A stretch of DNA of 64,000 nucleotides from Daejeonella sp. (GCF_030695525.1 NZ_JAUYSS010000012.1:62001-126000); one strand, 5' to 3'; positions 44,181-53,475 are shown, counted from the first letter of the stretch. Notes: generated by a model not told the origin, from the letters alone. Made by a program: numbers and translations.

Positions 44181-44858
44181 TTACAAATCTTCAAATGGAA
44201 TATCCATCAATTCATAGCTTTTCCAGCCAATAAAATCAAAATGCCACCATTCATTTTTAAGCACTCTGAATCCCTGCTTTTCCATTGCGCTTCGAAGTAA
44301 TTCACGGTTCTTAATGACATTCGAAGGAAGGTCAGTATAATCGGATGCAGCTTCTGGAGCGAAGCTGTCGTAGGGAGTGGGCATTTCCAGTTCCTTTCCG
44401 GTTTTCAAATCGATTAGGGTGAGATCAATTGCACAACCTCTGTTATGTCGTGATCCATCCTTTGGATTCGCAACAAAACTCTTATCGCTGGCAATTGCAA
44501 AAAACTTAACCGTTACACTGTAGGGGCGGTATCCATCAAATATTTTTAGTCCGAGTCCCGATTTTTTGAGCTCATTTTGAACATTTTTAAGGGCTTCGAC
44601 CACTGGAAGTCTGGCAAATGCCCTTGCCTGTTTGTATACTGCCTGTTTGGTAAAATTATTTTTTCCGGCGTACCGGATATCCAGTATAATGTCTGGTATC
44701 CGTTTTTTGATTTCAATTAACTGTTTGTTTTTATCCTGCTCAACTGATTTATTATATGCAGTACGCTCATTGATGACCAGTAAACCGTAGGGGTTAATAA
44801 GCTGGGCATAAGTTGGGGCAAATCCAGAGAGCAGGATAAATAATAGCAGTTTTTTCAT
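44181..44858 (-). CDS. D-Ala-D-Ala dipeptidase (VanX/DdpX, M15D family), exported
   Basis: A 225-residue protein with signal peptide (1-18) and the M15D zinc motifs: SRHNRGCAIDLTLID (His and Asp, ~135-148) and NEWWHFDFIGW (Glu and His, ~202). FDGYRPYSVTVKFF is the conserved Arg segment at the active site. VanX-like enzymes hydrolyse D-Ala-D-Ala. Vancomycin resistance is not implied, as vanH and vanA are absent; nutrient recovery from wall peptides is more likely. Its start codon overlaps the stop of the alanine dehydrogenase gene by one base, so the two are coupled. Confidence 0.88.
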   Translation of the reverse strand: MKKLLLFILLSGFAPTYAQLINPYGLLVINERTAYNKSVEQDKNKQLIEIKKRIPDIILDIRYAGKNNFTKQAVYKQARAFARLPVVEALKNVQNELKKSGLGLKIFDGYRPYSVTVKFFAIASDKSFVANPKDGSRHNRGCAIDLTLIDLKTGKELEMPTPYDSFAPEAASDYTDLPSNVIKNRELLRSAMEKQGFRVLKNEWWHFDFIGWKSYELMDIPFEDL

Positions 44859-46072
44859 CAGCGGTTTGAAATAACCAGCAGATCCAAATCTTTCATGGGG
44901 ATATTAAAGCGGTCTGACAGATCTTTATTGGTAAGCTTACCCTGATAAAGATAGATTGCATTCCGTATACCGGGTCTTTCCCAAATCAGGTTCATTATTC
45001 CTCCCATTTCCCCTATATCCAGTATGATTGGTGTGAAAATATTAGTCAAAGCATAGGTTGCAGTACGTGATACCCTGGATGCTATGTTTGGAACACAGTA
45101 ATGTATCACATCGTATTTTCTGAAAGTTGGCACAGTATGATTAGTCACACTTGATGTTTCAAAACAGCCCCCCTGATCAATACTGACATCAATTATCACG
45201 GAGTTAGGCTTCATTTTACTGACGGTTTCCTCCGATACAATGCATGGGCTTCTACCGTGATTTGCACGAATGGCTCCGATAGCAACGTCGCAACTGCAAA
45301 TTGCCTTTTCTAATACTACAGGCTGGATGACTGATGTAAAAACCCGGCTTCCAATATTGTTTTGCAAACGGCGTAACCTAAAAATGGAGCTGTCAAATAC
45401 CTTCACCTCGGCACCAAGAGCAATAGCGGTCCGGGCAGCATATTCCCCAACTGTTCCGGCGCCTAAAATAACAATTTCAGTTGGTGGCACACCTGTTATT
45501 CCGCCAAGCATCAAGCCTTTACCCTCAAACACGTTGCTCAGGTATTCTGCTGCTATAAGTACTGAAGTAGCACCCACAATTTCACTCATTGCCCTGACCA
45601 CACTAAGTACATTTCCTTCATCTCGAAGGTATTCAAATGAGAGTGCTGTAATATTCTTTTTCATCAGAGACTTGAGGAAATCGGCCTTCATGGTCGACAT
45701 CTGAAGGGCAGAGAACAGAACCTGTCCCATCTTCATCATTTCGACTTCATCCTCTGTAGGGGGTGCTATTTTGATGATCAGATCGGCTTTATAAATTTCC
45801 TTTTTATCATATACAATCTGAGCACCCTGTTCACTATAATGATTATCCTTAAAGTTGGCAGCAAGTCCGGCACCGGCCTCAATCACAACTTCATGTCCAT
45901 GCTGAACCAATAAGCCAACGGATAAAGGAGTTAAAGCGATTCTGTTTTCTTGGAAAGAGGTCTCTTTCGGGATCCCAATGTAAAGGTTGTTTTTCTTGGT
46001 TTTAAGCTCCAACATCGCCTCCTGAGGTTGCATCATGGCTTGTTTTGCAATGTCAGATAATTCACTCATCAT
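44858..46072 (-). CDS. ald: Alanine dehydrogenase
   Basis: A 404-residue protein of the alanine dehydrogenase/PntA family. The N-terminal catalytic part carries IGIPKETSFQENRIALTP and the substrate-site EAGAGLAANF; the NAD site is VILGAGTVGEYAARTAIALGAEVKVFDSS (~203-231), and SIDQGGCFETSSVTNHTVP the typical loop. It has an N-terminal extension of ~28 residues relative to Bacillus Ald, common in Bacteroidota. It deaminates L-alanine to pyruvate and ammonia. Neighbour context with a dipeptidase and, further upstream, tsaE and porX. The symbol is by family, as no assay is implied. Confidence 0.9.
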   Translation of the reverse strand: MMSELSDIAKQAMMQPQEAMLELKTKKNNLYIGIPKETSFQENRIALTPLSVGLLVQHGHEVVIEAGAGLAANFKDNHYSEQGAQIVYDKKEIYKADLIIKIAPPTEDEVEMMKMGQVLFSALQMSTMKADFLKSLMKKNITALSFEYLRDEGNVLSVVRAMSEIVGATSVLIAAEYLSNVFEGKGLMLGGITGVPPTEIVILGAGTVGEYAARTAIALGAEVKVFDSSIFRLRRLQNNIGSRVFTSVIQPVVLEKAICSCDVAIGAIRANHGRSPCIVSEETVSKMKPNSVIIDVSIDQGGCFETSSVTNHTVPTFRKYDVIHYCVPNIASRVSRTATYALTNIFTPIILDIGEMGGIMNLIWERPGIRNAIYLYQGKLTNKDLSDRFNIPMKDLDLLVISNR

Positions 46073-46144
46073 GTGGGTTCTAATAGGGCATTTGAAGGTA
46101 CGAAATTTTTAAAACAGGAAGGGCTTTATTTAGAATAATTCAGT

Positions 46145-46561
46145 TTAAACCCTGTTCGCTTCAATATTGCGTAGTCCGTTTTCGCCTTCAGATATTGTTA
46201 TTTTGATGTAATGATGGGGCCAAAGGTCGGCTATATTTTGCGGCCATTCGATAAAACAGTATTCTCCTGAAGCCAGATATTCTTCAAATCCGATGTCAAA
46301 AGCTTCATTCTGCGATTTGATACGGAAGAAATCAAAATGATAAATTTTCCCCCGGGGGTATGCATATTCATTTACAATAGAATAGGTAGGGCTGCTTGCC
46401 ATTTCTATCATTCCAAGGGCATAACATAATGATTTGATCAGGGTTGTTTTGCCCGCACCCATATCGCCTTCGAATAGAAAGACTTTTTCTTTTTCTGCAA
46501 ATTTTAATAGTTCAGATGCTACTTCATGCAGTTCCCTTTCACTATTAACCCGGATATTCAT
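46145..46561 (-). CDS. tsaE: tRNA threonylcarbamoyladenosine biosynthesis ATPase TsaE
   Basis: A 138-residue protein with the TsaE P-loop FEGDMGAGKTTLIKSLC (~32-48), then SPTYSIVNEY and YHFDFFRI, and FIEWPQNIADL. TsaE works with TsaB and TsaD to attach threonylcarbamoyl to A37 of tRNAs. Length is normal. It lies between porX and ald on the same strand, an order shared across Bacteroidota, so it is probably transcribed with porX. Confidence 0.95.
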   Translation of the reverse strand: MNIRVNSERELHEVASELLKFAEKEKVFLFEGDMGAGKTTLIKSLCYALGMIEMASSPTYSIVNEYAYPRGKIYHFDFFRIKSQNEAFDIGFEEYLASGEYCFIEWPQNIADLWPHHYIKITISEGENGLRNIEANRV

Positions 46562-46597
46562 TAGATCGCATTAAATTTAAAAATGTGTCAGACTGGT

Positions 46598-48151
46598 TTA
46601 TTTCGGACTGTATGTAACGTATGGTACAATCATTTCTTCCATGGAAATGCCCCCATGCTGGAACGTTTCGTTAAAATAGTTAACAAAATGATTGTAATTA
46701 TTCGGGTAAACAAAAAAACTATCCTCTTTAGCAAATATGAAGCTCGAACTCATATGCAGTTTTGGAAGCATTGCATCATGCGGATTTTTGACATGAAACA
46801 CATCTTTGGAATTGAAATCCAGATTTTTACCCTGTTTATACCTTAAATTTGAGTTGGTATTCCGGTCGCCAATCACTTTACTCGGATGTTTTACCCGGAT
46901 TGTTCCGTGATCAGTAGTAATAATCAGTTTTATTTTTTTCTGGGAGAGCTTTTTTAACGCATCCAGGAGAGGCGAGTGCTCAAACCATGAGAGGGTTAAA
47001 GAGCGGTATGCTGCTTCGTCATTTGCAAGTTCCCTTATCATCGCCATATCGGTACGTGCATGAGAAAGCATATCAACAAAATTATAGACAATAACATTCA
47101 AGTCATTCCCCATTAAATTATGCATGTTTTCACTGATGTTTTTTCCTTGTTCAAAGGTGAGAATCTTATTATATGAGTATTTGCATTCCTTACGCATGAC
47201 TCGCTGGATCTGATCAGCAAGAAATTTTTCTTCGAATAGGTTTTTGCCACCTTCATCTTCATCATTCTGCCACATTTTTGGAAAGTGTCGCTCCATTTCA
47301 ATCGGCATGTATCCAGAAAAAATTGCATTCCTGGCATATTGAGTGGCTGTGGGTAAAATACAATAGTAACTATCTTCTTCATCGATGCGATAATAATCCA
47401 TCAATAAAGAATTGATCATTTTCCACTGATCGTATCTCAAATTATCGATGAGTATGAAGAAAGTCGGTATTTTAGGTTCCAACGAAGGAAAAACTTTTTT
47501 AACAAAAAGTTGATTCGAAGTAATTGGCCCATCCTCCGGATTTTTAAGCCATTTCAAATAGTTCTTTTCAATAAATTTTGAAAACTGAACATTGGCTTCT
47601 GACTTTTGCACAGTCAGAATCTCATGCATGCCTTCATCTTCAAGTTTCTCGAGAGAAAGTTCCCAGTAAACTAATTTTTTATAAACATCCACCCATTCTG
47701 AAAAACTCAGGTTTTCGTTTAGGGTCATCCCAAGAGTTCTAAAATCCTGACGATAGGCCATAGATGTTTTCTCACTAATCAGGCGTTTATTGTCAATCAG
47801 TTTTTTTATGGTAAGCAGGATTTGTTTAGGATTTACCGGCTTGATGAGATAATCATCTATTTTAAATCCAATTGCATCTTCCATCATGTATTCCTCTTCG
47901 TTTTTAGTGATGAGTACGATCGGAATATCGGGATCAATGGTTTTAATTCTGGCGAGAGTCTCAAGCCCGGTCAGACCCGGCATATTTTCATCGAGGAAGA
48001 CCAGATCGAAATTTTCATTTTTGAAACAATCCAGTGCATCATTACCATTGGTTACAGTTTTAATCCTGTAACCTTTTTCATTGAGAAATAGTATGTGCGG
48101 TTTTAACAGGTCGATCTCATCGTCGGCCCATAATATGTTTGTTTCCTGCAT
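46598..48151 (-). CDS. porX: PorX-type response regulator with PglZ (alkaline phosphatase-like) domain
   Basis: A 517-residue protein. A receiver domain occupies residues ~4-120: DD at 10-11, phospho-acceptor Asp54 in LVFLDENMPG, and the KP near 102. A helical linker follows and then a PglZ/alkaline phosphatase-superfamily domain (~215-510) with TFFILIDNLRYDQWK, ATQYARNAIFSGYMP and LIITTDHGT. PorX is the response regulator that, with the kinase PorY and sigma factor SigP, controls type IX secretion in Porphyromonas and relatives; the PglZ domain is a zinc phosphodiesterase acting on cyclic or linear oligonucleotides. No T9SS structural gene is adjacent. It is the first gene of a unit with tsaE, and divergent from the HD gene. 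Confidence 0.92.
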   Translation of the reverse strand: MQETNILWADDEIDLLKPHILFLNEKGYRIKTVTNGNDALDCFKNENFDLVFLDENMPGLTGLETLARIKTIDPDIPIVLITKNEEEYMMEDAIGFKIDDYLIKPVNPKQILLTIKKLIDNKRLISEKTSMAYRQDFRTLGMTLNENLSFSEWVDVYKKLVYWELSLEKLEDEGMHEILTVQKSEANVQFSKFIEKNYLKWLKNPEDGPITSNQLFVKKVFPSLEPKIPTFFILIDNLRYDQWKMINSLLMDYYRIDEEDSYYCILPTATQYARNAIFSGYMPIEMERHFPKMWQNDEDEGGKNLFEEKFLADQIQRVMRKECKYSYNKILTFEQGKNISENMHNLMGNDLNVIVYNFVDMLSHARTDMAMIRELANDEAAYRSLTLSWFEHSPLLDALKKLSQKKIKLIITTDHGTIRVKHPSKVIGDRNTNSNLRYKQGKNLDFNSKDVFHVKNPHDAMLPKLHMSSSFIFAKEDSFFVYPNNYNHFVNYFNETFQHGGISMEEMIVPYVTYSPK

Positions 48152-48247
48152 TTCAATGTAAAATTAATAATTAATAGTTTATTGAACTTATTAATACGTT
48201 CAATTGTCATTTAAAATAACAATTTTTGTGCCGTAAGATTCTCGATC

Positions 48248-49483
48248 TTGAACAAGAAGAAAATAATTAATGATCCGGTATATGGATTCATCACCATTCC
48301 ATCAGAATTGGTGTATGATTTGATTCAGCACCCTTATGTTCAGCGTCTACGCTATATTAAACAATTGGGAATGACCCATTTGGTTTACCCCGGTGCTCTT
48401 CATACACGCTTTCATCATGCCCTAGGTGCAATGCATCTGATGAGTTTAGCGGTTGAAACAATAAAAAGTAAAGGTCAGGCGATTTCTTATGAAGAAGAAG
48501 AAGCGGTGATGATTGCCATTTTACTTCACGATATTGGCCATGGCCCCTATTCTCATGCCCTGGAGCACACCATTGTAGACGGAGTATCTCATGAGCATAT
48601 TACAGCACTGCTGATGAATAATTTGAATCGGGAGTTTGATGGAAAACTTAGCATGGCTCTTGAAATATTCAACAACCGTTATTCCAAAACTTTTTTACAC
48701 CAACTGGTTTCCGGGCAGCTTGATATCGACCGTCTGGATTATCTGAACAGGGATAGTTTCTTTACCGGAGTTTCGGAAGGAGTAATTAGCTTCGACAGAA
48801 TCATTAAAATGCTGGATGTCTATGATGATCAGTTAGTTGTTGAAGAAAAGGGTATTTATTCTATTGAGAAATTTTTGATTGCCCGCAGACTGATGTACTG
48901 GCAGGTATATCTACATAAAACAGTCATTGCTGCAGAGCAAATGCTGGTGAAGATACTGGAAAGGGCAAAAGAACTATCCTTTGAGGGAAGGAATTTGTTT
49001 GCAAGTCCCTGTTTTTCCTATTTTTTGAAGAATTCTGTAAGCCGGGAAGAATTTAGAAATGATCCCCGAAATTTAGAAAGATTTACCAAACTGGATGATA
49101 ATGATATATTTACATCGATAAAGGTTTGGGCTGATGATGAAGACCTCATCCTTTCTACACTTTGTAAGCATCTGATTAGCCGAAATCTTTATAAGGTGGA
49201 GATTAGTAATGAACCACCACCCGTTGAATGGATAAATGACTTGGCTGAGAGGGTAACGGTTGAATTCGAGGTTTCTGACGATGACACCTCTTATTTCGTA
49301 TTTACTGATACAATAAGGAATAATGCCTATAGTGTTGGCGACGGAAGTATTAACATTTTGATGAAAAATGGGTCTATACTGGATATTACCAAAGCATCAG
49401 ACAATTCTAATCTGGAGGCCCTGGCAAAAACAGTACAGAAGTATATTCTTTGTTATGTTAAGGAAATTAGAGATATCGAATAA
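48248..49483 (+). CDS. HD domain phosphohydrolase (dGTPase-like)
   Basis: A 411-residue HD-superfamily protein with YPGALHTRFHHALGAMHL (~54-71) and the catalytic HD in AILLHDIGHGPYSHALEH (~96-113), and SGQLDIDRLDYLNRDSFFTGV downstream, as in SAMHD1/dGTPase-like and YwfO-like proteins. It probably hydrolyses dNTPs or other nucleotides; the exact substrate is unknown. The start is TTG at 48248: no in-frame ATG or GTG lies between the preceding in-frame stop and the conserved KIINDPVYGFI. It is followed by lpxD after 54 bp, a neighbour pair common in Bacteroidota. Confidence 0.88.
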   Translation: MNKKKIINDPVYGFITIPSELVYDLIQHPYVQRLRYIKQLGMTHLVYPGALHTRFHHALGAMHLMSLAVETIKSKGQAISYEEEEAVMIAILLHDIGHGPYSHALEHTIVDGVSHEHITALLMNNLNREFDGKLSMALEIFNNRYSKTFLHQLVSGQLDIDRLDYLNRDSFFTGVSEGVISFDRIIKMLDVYDDQLVVEEKGIYSIEKFLIARRLMYWQVYLHKTVIAAEQMLVKILERAKELSFEGRNLFASPCFSYFLKNSVSREEFRNDPRNLERFTKLDDNDIFTSIKVWADDEDLILSTLCKHLISRNLYKVEISNEPPPVEWINDLAERVTVEFEVSDDDTSYFVFTDTIRNNAYSVGDGSINILMKNGSILDITKASDNSNLEALAKTVQKYILCYVKEIRDIE

Positions 49484-49502
49484 TTTGCGAATAAGTTCAA
49501 AA

Positions 49503-49533
49503 TTTGTTCGTTAACATATAAGCTATAAATTTG
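49503..49533 (+). promoter_or_regulatory. Consensus Bacteroidota promoter of lpxD
   Basis: TTTG at 49503-49506 and TAAATTTG at 49526-49533 are separated by exactly 19 bp. The box ends four bases before the lpxD ATG (49538), so the transcript may start at the start codon (leaderless). Confidence 0.6.
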
Positions 49534-49537
49534 CCCG

Positions 49538-50575
49538 ATGCAATTAACTGCTCATCAGATTGGAATTTTACTTCAAGGAACTGTAGAAGGTAATCCTGAG
49601 GTGACAGTAAATCAGCTTGCGAAAATAGAAGAAGCAAAGCAAGGGTCCCTGTCTTTTCTTGCAAACTCTAAATATGAGCAATTTGTTTATGGCTCTAAAG
49701 CATCCATCATTATTGTAAACGAGGAGTTTGAACCTACCCAGCCTATTAATGCAACATTAATCAGGGTAAAAAATGCATACAGCGCATTTTCAGTTTTACT
49801 GGAGAAATATGATGAACTATTAAAATCAACTAAAACAGGAATCGAAGAACCCAGTTTTATTCATCCAAGTGCTGAAATAGGCAAAGATGTTTACATTGCC
49901 GCACTTGCATATATTGGACCGAATGTTAAAATTGGAGATGGCAGTAAGATCTATCCGAATACTTACCTGGCTGACAATGTAATTGTTGGTAAGAATGTAA
50001 CTTTGTATGCCGGTGTAAAAGTGTATTTTAATTGCATCATTGGGGATAATTCCATTATCCACTCAGGTGCTATAATTGGGAGTGACGGATTTGGCTTTGC
50101 TAATGGAGGCGAGGGTATGTACCGAAAAGTAAGCCAGATCGGTAACGTTATAATTGAAGAAAACGTAGAAATAGGATCAAATACAACGATTGACCGGGCA
50201 ACTATGGGATCAACGGTTATCCGGAAAGGGGTAAAACTTGATAATTTGATTCAGATTGCACATAATGTAGAGATTGGTGCAAATACGGTGATTGCAGCAC
50301 AAACCGGAATCTCTGGAAGTACCAAAATTGGTGAAAACTGCGTTATTGGCGGACAGGTGGGAATGGTGGGACATATAAGCATTGCCAATGGTAGTAATAT
50401 CGGCGCAAAATCAGCGGTTAATAATTCAATAAAGGAGGAGAATATGAGCTGGAACGGATTCCCGATGATGGGTTACCGGGACTCATTGAAATCGCAGGTC
50501 ATTGTAAAACGATTACCTGAGCTGGAAAAGCGAATTCAAGATCTTGAAAAAATTATAAAAGACAGTTTAAAGTAA
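49538..50575 (+). CDS. lpxD: UDP-3-O-acylglucosamine N-acyltransferase LpxD
   Basis: A 345-residue protein of the LpxD family. An N-terminal uridine-binding domain (~1-100; QLAKIEEAKQGSLSFLANSKYEQFVYGSKASIIIV) is followed by a left-handed beta-helix with repeated hexapeptides and the catalytic His in LIQIAHNVEIGANTVIAAQTGISGS (~245). A C-terminal coiled helix binds ACP. It adds the second 3-hydroxyacyl chain in lipid A synthesis. It heads the lpxD-lpxC/fabZ-lpxA cluster. Confidence 0.97.
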   Translation: MQLTAHQIGILLQGTVEGNPEVTVNQLAKIEEAKQGSLSFLANSKYEQFVYGSKASIIIVNEEFEPTQPINATLIRVKNAYSAFSVLLEKYDELLKSTKTGIEEPSFIHPSAEIGKDVYIAALAYIGPNVKIGDGSKIYPNTYLADNVIVGKNVTLYAGVKVYFNCIIGDNSIIHSGAIIGSDGFGFANGGEGMYRKVSQIGNVIIEENVEIGSNTTIDRATMGSTVIRKGVKLDNLIQIAHNVEIGANTVIAAQTGISGSTKIGENCVIGGQVGMVGHISIANGSNIGAKSAVNNSIKEENMSWNGFPMMGYRDSLKSQVIVKRLPELEKRIQDLEKIIKDSLK

Positions 50576-50605
50576 TCAGTATCCGGACTGAAGAAGATTA
50601 ATACG

Positions 50606-52018
50606 ATGAATGTAAAGCAAAGAACTATTAAATCAGAAGTTTCTGTGACAGGAGTCGGTTTACATACCGGCAAGGTAGCAAGGATGACATTTAAGCCCGC
50701 TCCCGAAAATCATGGATATAAATTTAAGCGGATTGACCTTCCGGAAACGCCAATCATCGATGCCGATGTGGACAATGTGACCGATACTTCAAGGGGAACC
50801 ACCCTGACCCAGAATGGAGCCAGCGTGAATACGGTTGAACACGTTTTAGCTAGTCTGGTAGGTACAGAGGTAGATAATGTACTGATGGAGCTGGACGGCC
50901 CTGAGATTCCTATTATGGATGGAAGTTCAATACAATTCGTAGATGCACTGGAAAGTGTGGGATTTGTGAATCAGGAGGCAGACCGCGAGTATTACAGCAT
51001 CCCGCATAATATTCATTATTCTGAACCCGACCGTAAAGTTGAGATGGTTGCGATGCCTCTTGATGATTATCGCTTTACCTGTATGATTGATTATAACTCA
51101 CCGGTATTGGGTAGTCAGCATGCAGCAATAACAACACTTTCAGAATTTAAAAAAGAAATAGCATCCTGTCGCACATTTTGTTTCCTCCATGAACTTGAAA
51201 TGTTATTGAAACATGATCTGATTAAGGGTGGTGATTTGAATAATGCGATTGTGGTTGTTGATAAGCAGGTTAGTAAGGATGAGTTAAAGAACCTTGCCAA
51301 ACTTTTTAACCGTGACGATATTGATGTGGCTAGAGAAGGAATTCTGAATAATATTGAATTACGTTATCAGAATGAACCGGCCCGTCACAAACTTTTGGAT
51401 ATGATTGGTGATCTGGCATTGGTTGGTGTCCCGCTGAAGGGACATATCATGGCGGCAAGACCCGGACATGCCGCCAATATTGCATTTGCCAAGAAGATTA
51501 AATCCCAGATCAAAAAGGACAGATCAAAAAAGAATGTACAGGTATATGATCCGAGCGTTCCTCCATTGTATGATGTGGTTCAGATCATGAACATTTTGCC
51601 ACACAGACAGCCCTTTCTTTTTATTGACAAAATTCTCGAGCTTTCAAAAACACATGTGGTTGGAGTAAAAAATGTTACCATGAATGAAGAATTCTTCAAA
51701 GGGCATTTTCCGGGTGCACCGGTGCTTCCGGGCGTGATTCAGATTGAAGCAATGGCTCAAACAGGGGGGATTTTAGTATTGAGTACTGTGCCCGATCCGC
51801 GTAATTACCTCACCTATTTCCTAAAGATTGATCGGGTCAGATTTCGTGCTCAGGTATTACCCGGAGATACTATTGTATTCCGCTGCGATTTAATGGAACC
51901 AATCAGAAGAGGTATTTGTCAAATGAAAGGTGTTGGAATGGTAGGTGAAAAGATTGTGGTAGAGGCAGAAATGATGGCACAAATAATCAGAGTTAAAGAA
52001 AGCGAAGCAAGCGTATGA
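50606..52018 (+). CDS. lpxC/fabZ: Bifunctional LpxC-FabZ: UDP-3-O-acyl-GlcNAc deacetylase / 3-hydroxyacyl-ACP dehydratase
   Basis: A 470-residue fusion. The LpxC part (~1-300) has GVGLHTGKVARMTFKPA, NTVEHVLASL with the zinc His, HKLLDMIGDLALVG with the second His and Asp, and GHIMAARPGHAAN. The FabZ part (~322-465) has ILPHRQPFLFIDKILEL and the catalytic GHFPGAPVLPGVIQIEAMAQ. The fusion is a hallmark of Bacteroidota. LpxC commits to lipid A synthesis; FabZ dehydrates 3-hydroxyacyl-ACP, so both compete for the same pool. It overlaps lpxA by 4 bp (ATGA). Confidence 0.98.
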   Translation: MNVKQRTIKSEVSVTGVGLHTGKVARMTFKPAPENHGYKFKRIDLPETPIIDADVDNVTDTSRGTTLTQNGASVNTVEHVLASLVGTEVDNVLMELDGPEIPIMDGSSIQFVDALESVGFVNQEADREYYSIPHNIHYSEPDRKVEMVAMPLDDYRFTCMIDYNSPVLGSQHAAITTLSEFKKEIASCRTFCFLHELEMLLKHDLIKGGDLNNAIVVVDKQVSKDELKNLAKLFNRDDIDVAREGILNNIELRYQNEPARHKLLDMIGDLALVGVPLKGHIMAARPGHAANIAFAKKIKSQIKKDRSKKNVQVYDPSVPPLYDVVQIMNILPHRQPFLFIDKILELSKTHVVGVKNVTMNEEFFKGHFPGAPVLPGVIQIEAMAQTGGILVLSTVPDPRNYLTYFLKIDRVRFRAQVLPGDTIVFRCDLMEPIRRGICQMKGVGMVGEKIVVEAEMMAQIIRVKESEASV

Positions 52019-52800
52019 TTCAGCCCCTAGCATACATCCATCCACAGGCCAAAATTGCCGAAACCGTTGTTATAGAACCCTTTGTTACCATCTACAAGGA
52101 TGTAGTTATAGGTGAAGGTACCTGGATCGGATCAAATGTTACCATCATGGATGGTGCCCGAATCGGGAAGAACTGCCGTATATTTCCGGGAGCTGTTGTT
52201 TCGGCACCGCCTCAGGATATGAAATATAAAGGGGAAGCTTCAACAGTAACAATTGGAGATAATACGATAATCAGGGAATGTGTAACACTGAACAGGGGTA
52301 CCGCACTCGACAGGAATACAACCACCATCGGGTCAAACTGTTTGTTGATGGCTTATGTCCACATTGCCCACGACTGTGTTATAGGAAACAATGTTATCAT
52401 CGCAAATTCTGTGCAACTGGCTGGACATATTGAAGTGCAGGATTATGCTTTTATAGGCGGAGCCTCAGCCGTTCACCAGTTTGTTTCGATAGGCGCACAT
52501 TCGATTATATCCGGAGGCTCGCTTGTGCGTAAAGATGTACCTCCCTATACTAAGGCCGGACGTGAGCCACTTGCCTATGTTGGAATTAACTCGGTCGGTT
52601 TACGTCGCAGAGGTTTTACTTCCGAACAAATTAATGAGATCCAGGACATTTACAGAACCATATTCCTCAAAAAATTTAATATTTCTAGAGCTCTGGATAT
52701 TATAGAAACCGAACGCGAAGCTACTGAGATCAGGGATGAGATCGTAGATTTTATCCGAAACTCTAACCGCGGTGTTATGAAGGGTTTTGGTAATTCTTAG
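52015..52800 (+). CDS. lpxA: UDP-N-acetylglucosamine acyltransferase LpxA
   Basis: A 261-residue left-handed beta-helix acyltransferase. IHPQAKIAETVVIEPFVTIY at the N-terminus, RECVTLNRGT, AYVHIAHDCVIGNN with the catalytic His (~120), VHQFVSIGAHSIISGGS and GVNSVGLRRRGFTSEQINEIQDIYRTIF (C-terminal helices) match LpxA. It starts inside the lpxC/fabZ stop, so it is coupled. It catalyses the first, reversible step of lipid A synthesis. Confidence 0.97.
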   Translation: MIQPLAYIHPQAKIAETVVIEPFVTIYKDVVIGEGTWIGSNVTIMDGARIGKNCRIFPGAVVSAPPQDMKYKGEASTVTIGDNTIIRECVTLNRGTALDRNTTTIGSNCLLMAYVHIAHDCVIGNNVIIANSVQLAGHIEVQDYAFIGGASAVHQFVSIGAHSIISGGSLVRKDVPPYTKAGREPLAYVGINSVGLRRRGFTSEQINEIQDIYRTIFLKKFNISRALDIIETEREATEIRDEIVDFIRNSNRGVMKGFGNS

Positions 52801-52830
52801 ACCTTGAGATTCCCGGGAATTTGCTAAATA

Positions 52831-53448
52831 ATGAAAATAAACCTTGAACACATTGGCCGCCGGTTTAATCGCGAATGGATCTTCAGGGATGTAAATTATG
52901 TTTTTGAAAGCGGCAGTTCCTATGCCATTCTGGGTGCCAATGGTGCCGGAAAATCTACAATCTTACAAGTTATTTCAGGAAGTCTGAGCAGTTCAGAGGG
53001 AACAATCTTATATACAAAGGATGATGTTTTGCTGAATCATGAGAAAATTTTTGAACATATATCAATGGCTGCACCCTATCTTGAGCTCATAGAGGAATTT
53101 ACCTTAGGAGAACTCATTGATTTTCATTTCCAGTTTAAGAAATACCGATCTGGCCTTAACCGTGCGCTATTAATCGAACTTCTGGGTCTCAAACATTCGG
53201 AGCATAAAGCGATAAAGCATTTTTCTTCAGGAATGAAACAGCGTGTAAAACTCGCGCTGGCTTTTTGTTCTGATACTGAAATGATTCTCCTGGATGAGCC
53301 AGCCTCAAATCTGGACCAACAAGGTTTGGAATGGTATCTTTCCCTGATTGAAACTTACTCTTCTGATCGTATTCTCATCATTTGTTCTAATCAATTGCAG
53401 GAGTATAGTTTTTGTAAGACTCAACTGAATGTAGCAGATTACAAATAA
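52831..53448 (+). CDS. ABC transporter ATP-binding protein
   Basis: A 205-residue single ABC domain. Walker A GANGAGKST (~37), a Q-loop region, signature FSSGMKQRVKLALAF (~131) and Walker B ILLDEPASNLD (~152) are present. No permease gene is beside it, and the domain is short, so the partner is elsewhere or it serves a different purpose. It is 30 bp after lpxA and probably in the same transcript; a conserved position after lpxA in Bacteroidota suggests an envelope role, but this is inference. Confidence 0.85.
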   Translation: MKINLEHIGRRFNREWIFRDVNYVFESGSSYAILGANGAGKSTILQVISGSLSSSEGTILYTKDDVLLNHEKIFEHISMAAPYLELIEEFTLGELIDFHFQFKKYRSGLNRALLIELLGLKHSEHKAIKHFSSGMKQRVKLALAFCSDTEMILLDEPASNLDQQGLEWYLSLIETYSSDRILIICSNQLQEYSFCKTQLNVADYK

Positions 53449-53475
53449 AATACCCGCATTACCCTCTAGGCAAAT

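Noticed and set aside
44181-44858. Vancomycin-resistance gene vanX
   Set aside because: The VanX-like protein has a signal peptide, and there is no vanH or vanA; it is a general dipeptidase, not a resistance determinant.
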